Positions 45,863 to 55,323 of a DNA stretch of 64,000 nt are shown here, in pieces. Within the stretch, counting starts at the first letter, position 1. Each line of letters begins with the position of its first letter. A program made the position numbers and the translations under genes. The notes under the pieces are model-generated. The model ran no database searches, was not told where the DNA came from, and was given only the letters and a program-made list of their open reading frames with translations. Source of the DNA: an uncultured Lysobacter sp. (lineage in GTDB: Bacteria > Pseudomonadota > Gammaproteobacteria > Xanthomonadales > Xanthomonadaceae); the NCBI GenBank assembly GCA_946480055.1, contig CAMLID010000007.1, positions 1 to 64,000 of the forward strand, written 5' to 3'.

Positions 45863-45893
45863 AACGACGGCCCGGGGAGACCGGGCCGTCGTT
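45863..45893. terminator. Long hairpin between AHSA1-like gene and hutU
   Basis: AACGACGGCCCGG and CCGGGCCGTCGTT pair over 13 bp around GGAGA. It lies between two convergent genes (ends at 45832 and 45942) and would act in both directions, although no T-tract is present. Confidence 0.6.
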
Positions 45894-45941
45894 CGGCTGC
45901 GCGCGGCGCAAGCCGCGAACCTGTAGCTACCCGTCGCGGCC

Positions 45942-47612
45942 TCAGAGCATCGGCAGCTTCAGCCCCTGCTCCTTCGCGCAGGCCTGGGCGATCTCGTAAC
46001 CCGCGTCGGCGTGGCGCATCACGCCGGTGCCGGGATCGTTCCAGAGCACGCGCGCGATACGCCGGTCGGCCTCCTCGCTGCCGTCGCAGACGATGACCAC
46101 GCCGGAGTGCTGCGAATAGCCCATGCCGACGCCGCCGCCGTGGTGCAGCGAGACCCAGGTCGCGCCGCCGGCGACGTTGAGCATGGCGTTGAGCAGCGGC
46201 CAGTCGCTGACCGCGTCGCTGCCGTCCTTCATCGCTTCGGTTTCGCGGTTCGGCGAGGCGACGCTGCCGCTGTCGAGGTGGTCGCGACCGATCACCACCG
46301 GCGCTTTCAGCTCGCCGTTGCGGACCATTTCGTTGAAGGCCAGGCCGAGCTTGTGGCGCAGGCCCAGCCCGACCCAGCAGATGCGCGCCGGCAGGCCCTG
46401 GAAGCTGATGCGCTCGCGCGCCATGTCCAGCCAGCGGTGCAGATGGGCGTCGTCGGCGATGATTTCCTTGACCTTGGCGTCGGTCTTGTAGATGTCCTCG
46501 GGGTCGCCGCTGAGCGCGACCCAGCGGAACGGGCCGACGCCGCGGCAGAACAGCGGCCGCACGTAGGCCGGCACGAAGCCCGGGAAGTCGAACGCGTTGG
46601 CGCAGCCTTCGTCCTGGGCCATCTGGCGGATGTTGTTGCCGTAGTCGAAGGTCGGGATGCCCTGCTGCTGGAACGCGAGCATGGCCTCGACGTGCACGCG
46701 CATCGAGCGCTTGGCGGCGTCGCGCACGCCTTCGGGATCGGTCTTCTGCGCGGCCAGCCACTGCTCGACGGTCCAGCCGATCGGCAGATAGCCGTGGACG
46801 GGATCGTGGGCGCTGGTCTGGTCGGTGACCGCGTCCGGACGCACGCCGCGGCGCACGAGTTCGGGCAGCACTTCGGCGGCGTTGCCGAGCAGCGCGATCG
46901 AACGCGCCTCGCCAGCGGCTGTGTACTTGGCGATGCGCGCGAGCGCGTCGTCCAGGTCGCTGGCCTGCTCGTCGACGTAGCGCGTGCGCAGACGCATGTC
47001 GATGCTGCTCTGCTTGCATTCGATGTTGAGCGAGCAGGCGCCGGCCAGCGACGCGGCCAGCGGCTGCGCTCCGCCCATGCCGCCCAGGCCGGCGGTCAGG
47101 ATCCACTTGCCCTTGAGGTCGCCGCCGTAATGCTGGCGGCCCATCTCGACGAAGGTTTCGTAGGTGCCCTGGACGATGCCCTGCGAACCGATGTAGATCC
47201 AACTGCCCGCAGTCATCTGGCCGTACATCATCAAGCCCTTCTTATCGAGCTCGTTGAAGTGCTCCCAGGTCGCCCAATGCGGGACCAGGTTGGAGTTGGC
47301 CAGCAGCACGCGCGGCGCGTCGACGTGGGTCGGGAACACGCCGACCGGCTTGCCCGATTGGATCAGCAGGGTCTCGTTGTCTTCGAGCTCGCGCAGCGAT
47401 TTCAGGATCGCGTCGAACGAGGGCCAGTCGCGCGCGGCGCGGCCGATGCCGCCGTAGACCACCAGTTCGGCCGGGTTCTCGGCCACTTCCGGATCCAGAT
47501 TGTTCTGGATCATGCGGTAGGCCGCCTCGCTCAACCACGACTTGCAGGTCTTCTCGCTGCCGCGCGGAGCGCGGATCACGCGGGTGGGGTCGTTGCGGCT
47601 GGCTGCGGACAT
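45942..47612 (-). CDS. hutU: Urocanate hydratase
   Basis: A 556-aa cytoplasmic enzyme converting urocanate to imidazolonepropionate (second step of histidine degradation) using bound NAD+. The NAD-binding block is [19 protein letters not shown], and the active-site Cys lies in the [20 protein letters not shown] region. Other marks are [20 protein letters not shown] and [20 protein letters not shown]. The ATG at 47612 starts the family's N-terminus. It stands apart from hutF and hutI (8 kb away) and is divergent from a TetR gene 144 bp away. hutH and hutG are not in the window. Confidence 0.97.
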   Translation of the reverse strand: MSAASRNDPTRVIRAPRGSEKTCKSWLSEAAYRMIQNNLDPEVAENPAELVVYGGIGRAARDWPSFDAILKSLRELEDNETLLIQSGKPVGVFPTHVDAPRVLLANSNLVPHWATWEHFNELDKKGLMMYGQMTAGSWIYIGSQGIVQGTYETFVEMGRQHYGGDLKGKWILTAGLGGMGGAQPLAASLAGACSLNIECKQSSIDMRLRTRYVDEQASDLDDALARIAKYTAAGEARSIALLGNAAEVLPELVRRGVRPDAVTDQTSAHDPVHGYLPIGWTVEQWLAAQKTDPEGVRDAAKRSMRVHVEAMLAFQQQGIPTFDYGNNIRQMAQDEGCANAFDFPGFVPAYVRPLFCRGVGPFRWVALSGDPEDIYKTDAKVKEIIADDAHLHRWLDMARERISFQGLPARICWVGLGLRHKLGLAFNEMVRNGELKAPVVIGRDHLDSGSVASPNRETEAMKDGSDAVSDWPLLNAMLNVAGGATWVSLHHGGGVGMGYSQHSGVVIVCDGSEEADRRIARVLWNDPGTGVMRHADAGYEIAQACAKEQGLKLPML

Positions 47613-47739
47613 GGCGGTTTCCGGCGTTCGAGGGTGAACGAAATTATCGCGCCGCGTTCTCGGCAGCCGCCAGCACGCGCAAGCCGTCGGCGACGATTGC
47701 GTGGGTCTTTTCGCTCGGAATTGCCGCGCTGCAGGCAAA

Positions 47740-47758
47740 ATGTATACGCTGTACACAT
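47740..47758. promoter_or_regulatory. Palindrome overlapping the tetR start (putative autoregulatory operator)
   Basis: ATGTATAC and GTACACAT form a near-perfect 8-bp dyad around GCT, ending at the tetR start codon (47757). A TTGCCG -35-like box lies at 47721-47726 and TATACG sits 16 bp downstream, so the operator would overlap the promoter. No SD precedes the ATG. Confidence 0.55.
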
Positions 47759-48341
47759 GAGTGCGCCCGCCGCTACCGCCGATCGGATCCTGCGCGCCGC
47801 CCGCGTCCTGTTCGAACGCGACGGCGCCGATGCGGTCAGCATGCGCCGCATCGCCGAGGCGGTCGGAATCACGCCGATGGCGATCTACCGTCATTTCCCG
47901 AATCGCGACGCTCTGCTCAAGCGCATCAGCGACGACAGTTTCCAGGAGATCGCCCACCACTGGAGCGCGCGCAACGAAGGCGGCGACGTGATCGCGCGGC
48001 TGAAGGCGATCCAGCGCATCTATCTGGACTACGCGCTCGCCCACCCGCATCTGTTCGATCACGCCTTCTCGGCCCGGCGCGAAGACGCGCGGCGCTATCC
48101 GGAAGACTTCCACGCCCGGCGCTCGCCGACCTTGAACGTGGTCGCCGATGTGGTGAGCGAGGCGCAGCAGGCCGGCCTGCTGCGCCAGGACGATGCCTGG
48201 GACGTGGCGATGACCTTGTGGGCGCACACCCACGGGCTGATCGCGCTCTACCGCGCTGGTCGCTTCAGCTACGACGAGCGCCGCTTCCGCGATTTCTACG
48301 AAGCCTCGCTGGGCAGGCTGCTGGACGGACTCCGGAGCTGA
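47757..48341 (+). CDS. TetR-family transcriptional regulator
   Basis: A 194-aa regulator. The N-terminal HTH is in [20 protein letters not shown] with the usual FERDGADA helix before it. The C-terminal helical domain (about residues 60-194) contains [20 protein letters not shown] and [20 protein letters not shown], as in many TetR_C-33-type members. Its likely operator overlaps its own start. hutU is divergent, 144 bp away; control of hutU by this TetR is possible but not shown. Confidence 0.93.
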   Translation: MSAPAATADRILRAARVLFERDGADAVSMRRIAEAVGITPMAIYRHFPNRDALLKRISDDSFQEIAHHWSARNEGGDVIARLKAIQRIYLDYALAHPHLFDHAFSARREDARRYPEDFHARRSPTLNVVADVVSEAQQAGLLRQDDAWDVAMTLWAHTHGLIALYRAGRFSYDERRFRDFYEASLGRLLDGLRS

Positions 48342-48389
48342 GCGCGGCGACGTCCGCGACCAGCAGGGTCCGCACGCTGCGAATACGAA

Positions 48390-48418
48390 AACGCCCGGCT
48401 GCTGGAACCGGGCGTTTC
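48390..48418. terminator. Bidirectional terminator between tetR and a small secreted protein gene
   Basis: AACGCCCGG and CCGGGCGTT pair over 9 bp around a 9-nt loop. On the forward strand TTT follows; on the reverse strand TTTTCG follows. Confidence 0.75.
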
Positions 48419-48437
48419 GGTAACGACGGGTGCCGCT

Positions 48438-48773
48438 TCAGTGGATCGACGGATCCAACTGACGCAGCGCTTCGGCGATATCGGTCTGGCCGGTGCGGTC
48501 GATGTCGTCGCGGGTGTAGACGCGGCCGTTGGCGGCGACGCAGCGCTTGCGGCCCTTGCCGTCGGTAGCGGAACGGTCGCGGATGTGCGTCCCGGTCTGA
48601 CGCAGGCAGTTGCGGTCGATGTCGGTCTTGGACTTGGTATCGGCCTGGACCTGGGCCTGGGTGGCGCCATCGGTGCGCACCGACGCGTCGGCCTGTGCCG
48701 AGACCGAGGCCTGCTGCGCCGAGGCCGCGAAAGCGCAGGCCGCGAGCAGGCTGGCGAGCAATACACGTTTCAT
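48438..48773 (-). CDS. Small secreted protein
   Basis: A 111-aa protein with a signal peptide (MKRVLLASLLAACAFAASAQ). The mature part has two cysteines (NCLRQTGTHI and KRCVAANGR). Its C-terminus YTRDDIDRTGQTDIAEALRQ LDPSIH-type segment resembles the first helix-strand of TonB plug domains. No family is recognised with certainty. It is convergent with tetR. Confidence 0.75.
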   Translation of the reverse strand: MKRVLLASLLAACAFAASAQQASVSAQADASVRTDGATQAQVQADTKSKTDIDRNCLRQTGTHIRDRSATDGKGRKRCVAANGRVYTRDDIDRTGQTDIAEALRQLDPSIH

Positions 48774-48885
48774 AGAAGCACCTCGGAATCGCGTTGGGGA
48801 TCGGCGGACCGTAGCCGCCGCACGCCCACCATACGCCTCCAGGCACACTCGGCGCGTGCCGCCCCAGCCCGCGTTTAGGCGTTCG

Positions 48886-49476
48886 TCAGCCTCGCGGGCA
48901 GGTCGTGCGCCGGGCGTCACGGAACGCCATCGCCTCGGCCGAGGTCACCGGCTTGCCCTCAATGCCGTCATCGAACAACACCCGCCAGACACCGTCTGCA
49001 TCGCGGTGCCAGACCGAGTGGAAGGTCCCGATCGAAAAGCGCTGCTTGGCGTCGGGTGCGAGGTCTTCGAACAAGGACGGCCCGCTGGACCAGGCCACGT
49101 CCTTGGCACCGCCGATGGTCACGCGCGTTGGGTACCACTCCAGCCGTACCGCCTTGCCTTCGATGATGCCGGCCCAGCGCTGGGCGATGGCATCGCGGCC
49201 GCGAGTCGGGGCCGCGCGGCTGGCCCCGAACGCGGCGCCGGCCTGCAGATGCGACGCGAATGCGGCCGCATCGTGGTCGGCAACCGATTGGGCGAAGCTG
49301 AGTTCGCGCGCCCAGACCTCGCATTCCCTGGCGCTGAGCACAGGCCCGGGGTTCGGCGGCGGCAGCGGGTTTTCCATCACCACCGGTTCGGGCCTGGACC
49401 CGACCTGAGCCCAAACCGGCAACCCTGCGGCCAGAGACAACGCCACGGCGGCGCAACGGACGGCGATACGGCGCAT
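48886..49476 (-). CDS. Secreted DUF4440/SnoaL-like protein
   Basis: A 196-aa protein starting at the ATG at 49476 (MRRIAVRCAAVALSLAAGLP), with a signal peptide ending near PVWAQ. The mature part has the NTF2-like layout of DUF4440/SnoaL: ELSFAQSVADHDAAAFASHL, then RGRDAIAQRWAGIIEG and FSIGTFHSVWHRDADGVWRV. These domains may bind small ligands or act as polyketide-like cyclases, but no catalytic residues are evident. It is divergent from the NPP gene. Confidence 0.85.
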   Translation of the reverse strand: MRRIAVRCAAVALSLAAGLPVWAQVGSRPEPVVMENPLPPPNPGPVLSARECEVWARELSFAQSVADHDAAAFASHLQAGAAFGASRAAPTRGRDAIAQRWAGIIEGKAVRLEWYPTRVTIGGAKDVAWSSGPSLFEDLAPDAKQRFSIGTFHSVWHRDADGVWRVLFDDGIEGKPVTSAEAMAFRDARRTTCPRG

Positions 49477-49603
49477 GGCGACTCTCCGGGCAAAGGGCCA
49501 GGCCACTATCGGCACAGAACAGGTACGCCGCCAGCGACAGAAGTCATAGCGGCGACCGCAATGCCGACGTCTGGCCGCAATCTGCGCCCGTTATCATTCC
49601 GGC

Positions 49604-50848
49604 ATGCGTTCCTATCTTTCGGCGGCCGCGACCGCCCTGCTCGCCCTTGCCCTGACCGCCTGCGCCACCCGCACCCCGCAATCCGCGGAGCCCGTGCCGG
49701 TGCTGCTGATCTCGATCGACGGCTTCCGCAACGACTATTTCGAGCGCGGCATCACGCCCAATCTCGAACGCATCGCCCACGACGGCGTGCGCGCGGCTTG
49801 GATGAACCCCTCGTATCCCTCGCTGACGTTCCCGAACCACTACAGCATCGTCACCGGCCTGCGTCCGGACCACCACGGCATCGTCCACAACAGCATGTGG
49901 GAGGACGGGCTGGGCGATTTCCGCGTCGCCGACCGCAAGGCCGTCGGCGATACGCGCTGGTGGGGCGGCGAGCCGATCTGGGTCGGCGCCGAAAAGGCCG
50001 GCCTGCGCAGCGCGACCCTGTTCTGGCCCGGCAGCGAGGCGCCGGTGCAGGGTGTGCGGCCGACGCGCTGGCAACCGTTCGACGAAAAGATCTCGGCCGA
50101 CGCACGCGTCGACGAAGTGCTGGGCTGGCTCGGCGAATCCGCGGCGACGCGGCCGCGCGTGATCACCCTGTACTTCGACGCCCTGGACAAGGCAGGCCAC
50201 GAATACGGTCCGGACTCCGCGCAAGCGCGCGAGGCCACCCGCACCATCGACGCCGCCCTGGGCCGCCTGCTCGACGGCCTGGCCGCGCGCGACCAGTTGG
50301 AACGGGTGAACCTGATCGTGGTCTCCGACCACGGCATGGCGACCGTGGCCCCGGGTCATGCGATCGCGGTCGAGGACATGGTGTCGGTGCAGGAAGCGAC
50401 CGTGGTCTCGATCGGACAGTCGATCGGGATCGCGCCGAAACCGGGCTTCGAGGCGGCGGTGGCGGCCAAACTGATCGGCCGTCACGAACACTACGAGTGC
50501 TGGCGCAAGGGCGAGCTGCCCGCGCGCTGGCATTACGGCAGCCATCCGCGCGTGCCGGCGATCGTCTGCCAGATGCACGAGGGTTGGGACGCGATCGAGC
50601 GCTCCGCATTGGCCAAACGCCCGAACGCTGACCGCGGCTCGCACGGCTACGACCCGGCGCTGGCATCGATGCGCGCGATCTTCCTGGCCCGCGGCCCGGC
50701 GTTCCGACGCGGCGCGACACTGCCCGCGTTCGACAACGTCGACGTCTATCCGCTGCTGGCGCGTCTGGTCGGCATCGCACCGGCGCGCAACGACGGCGAC
50801 ATCGCGCCGTTGCTGCCGGCCCTGCGCGACGACGCCAAGACGCCTTAA
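49604..50848 (+). CDS. NPP-type (ectonucleotide pyrophosphatase/phosphodiesterase) lipoprotein
   Basis: A 414-aa exported enzyme of the alkaline phosphatase superfamily. The lipobox is LALTAC (C20). The first metal Asp is D39 (LLISIDGFRNDYFERG) and the nucleophile is T75 in TFPNHYSIVTGL. Later metal-binding blocks are YFDALDKAGHEYGPDS and VVSDHGMATVAPGH. These marks define NPP-type phosphodiesterases, which hydrolyse nucleotide or lipid phosphodiesters outside the cell. A CGTTATCATT block 12 bp upstream resembles the one before the CsgG-like gene. The gene ends within 4 bp of the convergent inhibitor gene. Confidence 0.93.
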   Translation: MRSYLSAAATALLALALTACATRTPQSAEPVPVLLISIDGFRNDYFERGITPNLERIAHDGVRAAWMNPSYPSLTFPNHYSIVTGLRPDHHGIVHNSMWEDGLGDFRVADRKAVGDTRWWGGEPIWVGAEKAGLRSATLFWPGSEAPVQGVRPTRWQPFDEKISADARVDEVLGWLGESAATRPRVITLYFDALDKAGHEYGPDSAQAREATRTIDAALGRLLDGLAARDQLERVNLIVVSDHGMATVAPGHAIAVEDMVSVQEATVVSIGQSIGIAPKPGFEAAVAAKLIGRHEHYECWRKGELPARWHYGSHPRVPAIVCQMHEGWDAIERSALAKRPNADRGSHGYDPALASMRAIFLARGPAFRRGATLPAFDNVDVYPLLARLVGIAPARNDGDIAPLLPALRDDAKTP

Positions 50849-51249
50849 CGCACTTCGATCTTCCAGGACACGCTGCGCACCGGCGCGACATCCTTCTCCC
50901 AGGCGCGGCGGTAGTCCATGCGCAATTCGCCCTGGCCCTTGGCGACCGCGCGGTAGCGCCAGGTTTGGGTGCCGCCGCCACCGATCGCGCCGGGATTGGA
51001 CAGCGCCATCGACGGCTCGCCGACGGCTTCGACCGTGCCTGCGGCGGCGGCCTGATCGAAGATCCAGCCGTAGCCGGTGCTGGGATTGGCTTCCAACGCG
51101 ATCGCGACGGTATCGCCCACGTGCAGGATCACCGGCGCGGCGGCATCGGCTGCGGTCAGGTTGCGTTCGGCGGATGCGGGCGGCGTGCTGGCACAGGCGC
51201 CGGCGGCGAGCGCGAGCGTGGCGGCGACGGCGAAACGGCGACGGTTCAT
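50845..51249 (-). CDS. Chagasin/I42-family cysteine protease inhibitor
   Basis: A 134-aa exported protein (signal ends near AAGACASTPPA, possible lipidation at C19). The I42 motif is NPSTGYGW at residues 55-62, and the second loop GGGGTQTWRYRAVAKGQGEL is also typical. Such inhibitors block papain-family cysteine proteases of the cell itself or of prey or hosts. Its stop overlaps the NPP stop (4 bp), with both genes converging. It is the only clear protease inhibitor in the window. Confidence 0.93.
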   Translation of the reverse strand: MNRRRFAVAATLALAAGACASTPPASAERNLTAADAAAPVILHVGDTVAIALEANPSTGYGWIFDQAAAAGTVEAVGEPSMALSNPGAIGGGGTQTWRYRAVAKGQGELRMDYRRAWEKDVAPVRSVSWKIEVR

Positions 51250-51376
51250 GCGACTCCCTCCTGGATGCGTGCGCGGAGTATGCGCTGCGGGTGTAGAAAC
51301 GGTGTCGACGCAGCCCCGAAAGACCATGTCCGAATTCGGCGAGTCCGGCCCCCGCGACGGTGCTAGCCTGCATTCC

Positions 51377-52972
51377 ATGCCGACCTTCCCCGCCCCCGTC
51401 GCCCAAGACAGCCTGCCGCACTGGCGGGTCTGCGAGCAGGCGCGCCTGAGCCGCGACCCGCGCTTCGACGGCCTGTTCTTCACCGCCGTGACCAGCACCC
51501 GGATCTATTGCCGGCCGGTCTGCCCGGCTCCCGCGGCCAAGCGCGAGAACGTCCTCTACTACGGCAACGCCGCGGCCGCCGAAGCCGCTGGCTTCCGCCC
51601 CTGCTTGCGCTGCCGCCCCGAACTCTCGCCCAGCGACGGCGCCTGGCGCCGTGGCGACGCCGCGGTCGCGCGCGCGCTCAAGCTGATCGACCAGGGCCTG
51701 CTCGCCGAGCATCCGCTGTCGGCGCTGGCCGAACGCGTCGGCCTGGGCGAGCGGCAATTGCGGCGCTTGTTCGTGGAGCGCCTGGGCGCGGCGCCGATCG
51801 GCGTGCACGGCACCCGCCGCCTGCTGTTCGCCAAACAACTGCTGACCGAAACCGCTTTGCCGATCACCGAGGTCGCGATGGCCGCCGGCTTCGGCAGCCT
51901 GCGCCGCTTCAACGCCACCTTCCTGGAGGCCTATCGCATGGCCCCGCGCGATCTGCGCCGGCGTCCGAACGAGAACGCCACCGCCGGCGACGACACCCTG
52001 ACTTTGCGCCTGGGGTACCGGCCGCCGTACGACTTCGCGGCGATGCTCGACTTCCTGCGCGGCCGTGCCCTGCCCGGCGTCGAGAGCGTCGACGAACACA
52101 GCTACGCGCGCGTGATCGGCCCGATCGAACGGCCGGGCTGGCTGCGCGTGAGCGCCTGGCCCGGCGGCGAGCACGCGCTGAAGCTGGAACTGCACGGACC
52201 GGCGCCATCGCGGCTGCTGGAGATCATCAACCGCCTGCGCCGCATGTTCGATCTGGATGCCGATCCGAACGCGATCGCCGACGCGCTGTCGGTGGACCCG
52301 CGTTTGCGGCCGCTGCTGAAGCGACGTCCGGGCCTGCGCCTGCCCAGCGGCTGGGACGGCTTCGAAATAGCGGTGCGCGCGATCCTCGGCCAGCAGGTCA
52401 GCGTCGCCGCCGCGCGCACCCTGGCCACGCGCACCGCGCAACGCTACGGGCAGGCCCTGCCGCAGTCGTTCGCGCCGGGCCTGGAGCACCTGTTCCCGAC
52501 TCCCGACGCCCTGGCCGACGCCGACCTCACCGAGATCGGCCTGACCCGCGCGCGCGCCGCGACCGTACGCACGGTCGCGCGCGCCCTGCTCGACGGCAGC
52601 GTCGACAGCGGCGTGGGTTTCGGCGCCGAACGCACCCTGGACGAATTCGCCGCGCGCTGGGTCGCGCTGCCCGGCATCGGCCCGTGGACCGCGCACTACA
52701 TCGCGATGCGCGCGCTCGGCCATCCCGACGCCTTCCCCGCCGACGACCTGGTGCTGCAGAAGGCGGTGCCCGAAGACGGCAGCCGCATGACCGCGAAAGC
52801 CCTGACCGCACGCGCCGAAAGCTGGCGGCCGTGGCGCGCCTATGCGGTGATCCACCTGTGGCGCGATTCGATGAGCGCCGCCAAACCGGTTGCCGCGGCC
52901 GCCGCGCCGCGCAAGCGCAGAAGCGCCGCCGCCCGCGCTCGCGACGCCGAACTCAGGACCGACGTCGAATGA
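51377..52972 (+). CDS. Ada-AlkA fusion: methyl-phosphotriester sensor/regulator and 3-methyladenine glycosylase
   Basis: A 531-aa cytoplasmic protein fusing the N-terminal half of Ada with AlkA. Residues ~15-85 are the Ada zinc domain: C45 and C49 (YCRPVC), C76 and C79 (RPCLRC), with C45 as the likely methyl acceptor from phosphotriesters. Residues ~90-195 are an AraC-type HTH (two HTH units, LSALAERVGLGERQLRRLFV). Residues ~215-500 are AlkA, with the HhH motif LPGIGPWTAHYIAMRA and the catalytic Asp in FPADDLVLQKA. The C-terminus is a basic tail. An O6-methylguanine transferase is not included; that role is on ogt, 58 bp downstream. Confidence 0.95.
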   Translation: MPTFPAPVAQDSLPHWRVCEQARLSRDPRFDGLFFTAVTSTRIYCRPVCPAPAAKRENVLYYGNAAAAEAAGFRPCLRCRPELSPSDGAWRRGDAAVARALKLIDQGLLAEHPLSALAERVGLGERQLRRLFVERLGAAPIGVHGTRRLLFAKQLLTETALPITEVAMAAGFGSLRRFNATFLEAYRMAPRDLRRRPNENATAGDDTLTLRLGYRPPYDFAAMLDFLRGRALPGVESVDEHSYARVIGPIERPGWLRVSAWPGGEHALKLELHGPAPSRLLEIINRLRRMFDLDADPNAIADALSVDPRLRPLLKRRPGLRLPSGWDGFEIAVRAILGQQVSVAAARTLATRTAQRYGQALPQSFAPGLEHLFPTPDALADADLTEIGLTRARAATVRTVARALLDGSVDSGVGFGAERTLDEFAARWVALPGIGPWTAHYIAMRALGHPDAFPADDLVLQKAVPEDGSRMTAKALTARAESWRPWRAYAVIHLWRDSMSAAKPVAAAAAPRKRRSAAARARDAELRTDVE

Positions 52973-53030
52973 GCCGCAAGCGCCAGTCACTGCAGGCCGC
53001 CGCGTCGCTCGCCATCGCGAGGAACTCCGC

Positions 53031-53561
<531 letters not shown>

Positions 53562-53586
53562 GATCCACCCCGCCATTCGGCCTTGT

Positions 53587-53611
53587 GTAGGAGCGGCGCA
53601 AGCCGCGACCG
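53587..53611 (+). repeat. REP-like extragenic palindrome, unit 7
   Basis: GTAGGAGCGGCGCAAGCCGC with GACCG. It lies 26 bp after ogt. Confidence 0.85.
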
Positions 53612-53693
53612 TGATCCACGGCGGCCCGCGCAAAGCGGTTCGCAGTCGGTCCCCAGCACGCTGCGGGCGGAGTAGCGCCGTAATCGAAATGAT

Positions 53694-53722
53694 GTGGTCG
53701 CGGCTTACGCTGCTCCTACCCC
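53694..53722 (-). repeat. REP-like extragenic palindrome, unit 8
   Basis: GTGGTCGCGGCTTACGCTGC with TCCTACCCC. It is opposite in orientation to unit 7. Confidence 0.8.
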
Positions 53723-53741
53723 AAATCGACTGCGACCGCGC

Positions 53742-53773
53742 CGTAGGATGCGGTGAGCGCAGCGAACCGCATC
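53742..53773. repeat. GATGCGGT-type palindrome (copy B)
   Basis: CGTAGGATGCGGTGAGCGCA with GCGAACCGCATC. It is the counterpart of 34733-34766. Confidence 0.75.
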
Positions 53774-53818
53774 ATCGCGACGACCAGCCTCCCTTACCGC
53801 CCGCCGCAACACGTCGCC

Positions 53819-55171
53819 TCAAACCGACTCGAGCAAGTCGTGCATCGCCCGCCGATACCCCGCCGCGACCGCCTCGCGATCGCGATGCCGGCCCTCGGCG
53901 ACGACGCGGCGGCCACCGACCCAGGTCTCGCGCACCGCGCCGCGGTTGCCGCTGAACATCCAGCGATCGAGCGCATCCTCGTCGCACGCGCCCGCGAACA
54001 GCGGCGCATCCGAATCCAGCACCAGCGCATCGGCGTACTCGCCGACCGCGAGCGTGCCGATCGCATGCCCGGTCGACGCCGCGGCGCTGGCCGCGACATC
54101 GCGCATCAGGGTGTCGCCGACGCTGGGCGAATCCGCATCCACCGCGATGTTGCGCCGACGCGTGATCAGACGCTGGCCGTACTCCAGCCAGCGCAGCTCC
54201 TCGATCGGCGATACCGAAATATGCGAATCCGAACCCACGCCCCAGCGCCCGCCCGCATCCAGGTAGTCGCGCAAGGGGAACAGGCCGTCGCCAAGATTGG
54301 CCTCGGTGGTGGTGCAGATCGCCACGGTCGCGCCGCTGCGCGCGATCGCGCGCGTCTCCTCGTCGTCGAGGTGGGTGGCATGGACCAGGGTCCAACGTTC
54401 GTCGACGGCGGCATGGTCGAACAGCCAACGCACCGGCCGCGCCTTGCGCACCGCCAGGCAATCCTCGACCTCGGCGACCTGCTCGGCGATGTGGATGTGC
54501 ACGCGGCTGTCGGGAGGCAGAGCGGCGAGAGTGTCGGACATCCCCTGCGGCGGCACCGCGCGCAGGCTGTGCAGCGAGCAACCGATGCGCACGCCGTGAT
54601 CGGTGTCGCCGCGCAGGCGCTGCAACAGGGTCAGATAGTCCTCGACCTGATGGCCGAAGCGGCGCTGGCGTTCGCTCAGCGGCCGCTCGTCGAAACCGCC
54701 GGTCATGTACAGCACCGGCAGCAGGGTCAGGCGGATGCCGGTGTCGCGCGCGGCGGCGATCAGCGCACGCGACATCGCCGCCGGATCCTCATAGGGACGG
54801 CCGTCGGGCGCGTGATGCAGGTAATGGAATTCGCAGACCGTGGTGTAGCCGGCCTCCAGCATTTCGACGTACAGCTGCGAGGCCACCGCGTACAGGGTCT
54901 CGGGCGTGAAGCGCGAGGCGAAGCGGTACATGGTCTCGCGCCAGGTCCAGAAACTGTCGCGCGGATCGGTCTGGCGTTCGGCCATGCCCGCCATCGCGCG
55001 CTGGAACGCATGCGAATGCAGGTTGGCGATGCCGGGCACGATGCGCTGCGCGCTGCCGGTGGGCTGGGCGCCGTCGAGGGCGAGGATGCGGCCATCGTCG
55101 TCGAGGCGCAATCCGGTGTCGTGGCGCCAGCCGGCGGGGGTCCAGAGCGTAGTCGCGTCGAGATTCTCCAT
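53819..55171 (-). CDS. hutF: Formimidoylglutamate deiminase
   Basis: A 450-aa cytoplasmic amidohydrolase that turns N-formimidoyl-glutamate into N-formylglutamate in the five-enzyme histidine route. The ATG at 55171 (MENLDATTLWTP) starts the family's N-terminus. Metal ligands include IVPGIANLHSHAFQRAM with the H-x-H pair; later VHIHIAEQVAEVEDC and VGSDSHISVSPIEELRWLEY complete the TIM-barrel site. It is divergent from hutI (152 bp apart). HutG for the last step is not in the window. Confidence 0.95.
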   Translation of the reverse strand: MENLDATTLWTPAGWRHDTGLRLDDDGRILALDGAQPTGSAQRIVPGIANLHSHAFQRAMAGMAERQTDPRDSFWTWRETMYRFASRFTPETLYAVASQLYVEMLEAGYTTVCEFHYLHHAPDGRPYEDPAAMSRALIAAARDTGIRLTLLPVLYMTGGFDERPLSERQRRFGHQVEDYLTLLQRLRGDTDHGVRIGCSLHSLRAVPPQGMSDTLAALPPDSRVHIHIAEQVAEVEDCLAVRKARPVRWLFDHAAVDERWTLVHATHLDDEETRAIARSGATVAICTTTEANLGDGLFPLRDYLDAGGRWGVGSDSHISVSPIEELRWLEYGQRLITRRRNIAVDADSPSVGDTLMRDVAASAAASTGHAIGTLAVGEYADALVLDSDAPLFAGACDEDALDRWMFSGNRGAVRETWVGGRRVVAEGRHRDREAVAAGYRRAMHDLLESV

Positions 55172-55323
55172 GCCGCGGATTCTACAGACCCGTTGCGCTC
55201 GCGTGCCCTGCGCACGCCCGCGCTCGGTGCGTGCGCGCTCGGGAACACCGCATCGGCGAACCTGTCGCAACGCGCTGGCTCCTGCGTCCTCCGGCGCTGG
55301 GGCGGCTCCGTTAGAATCGGCCC

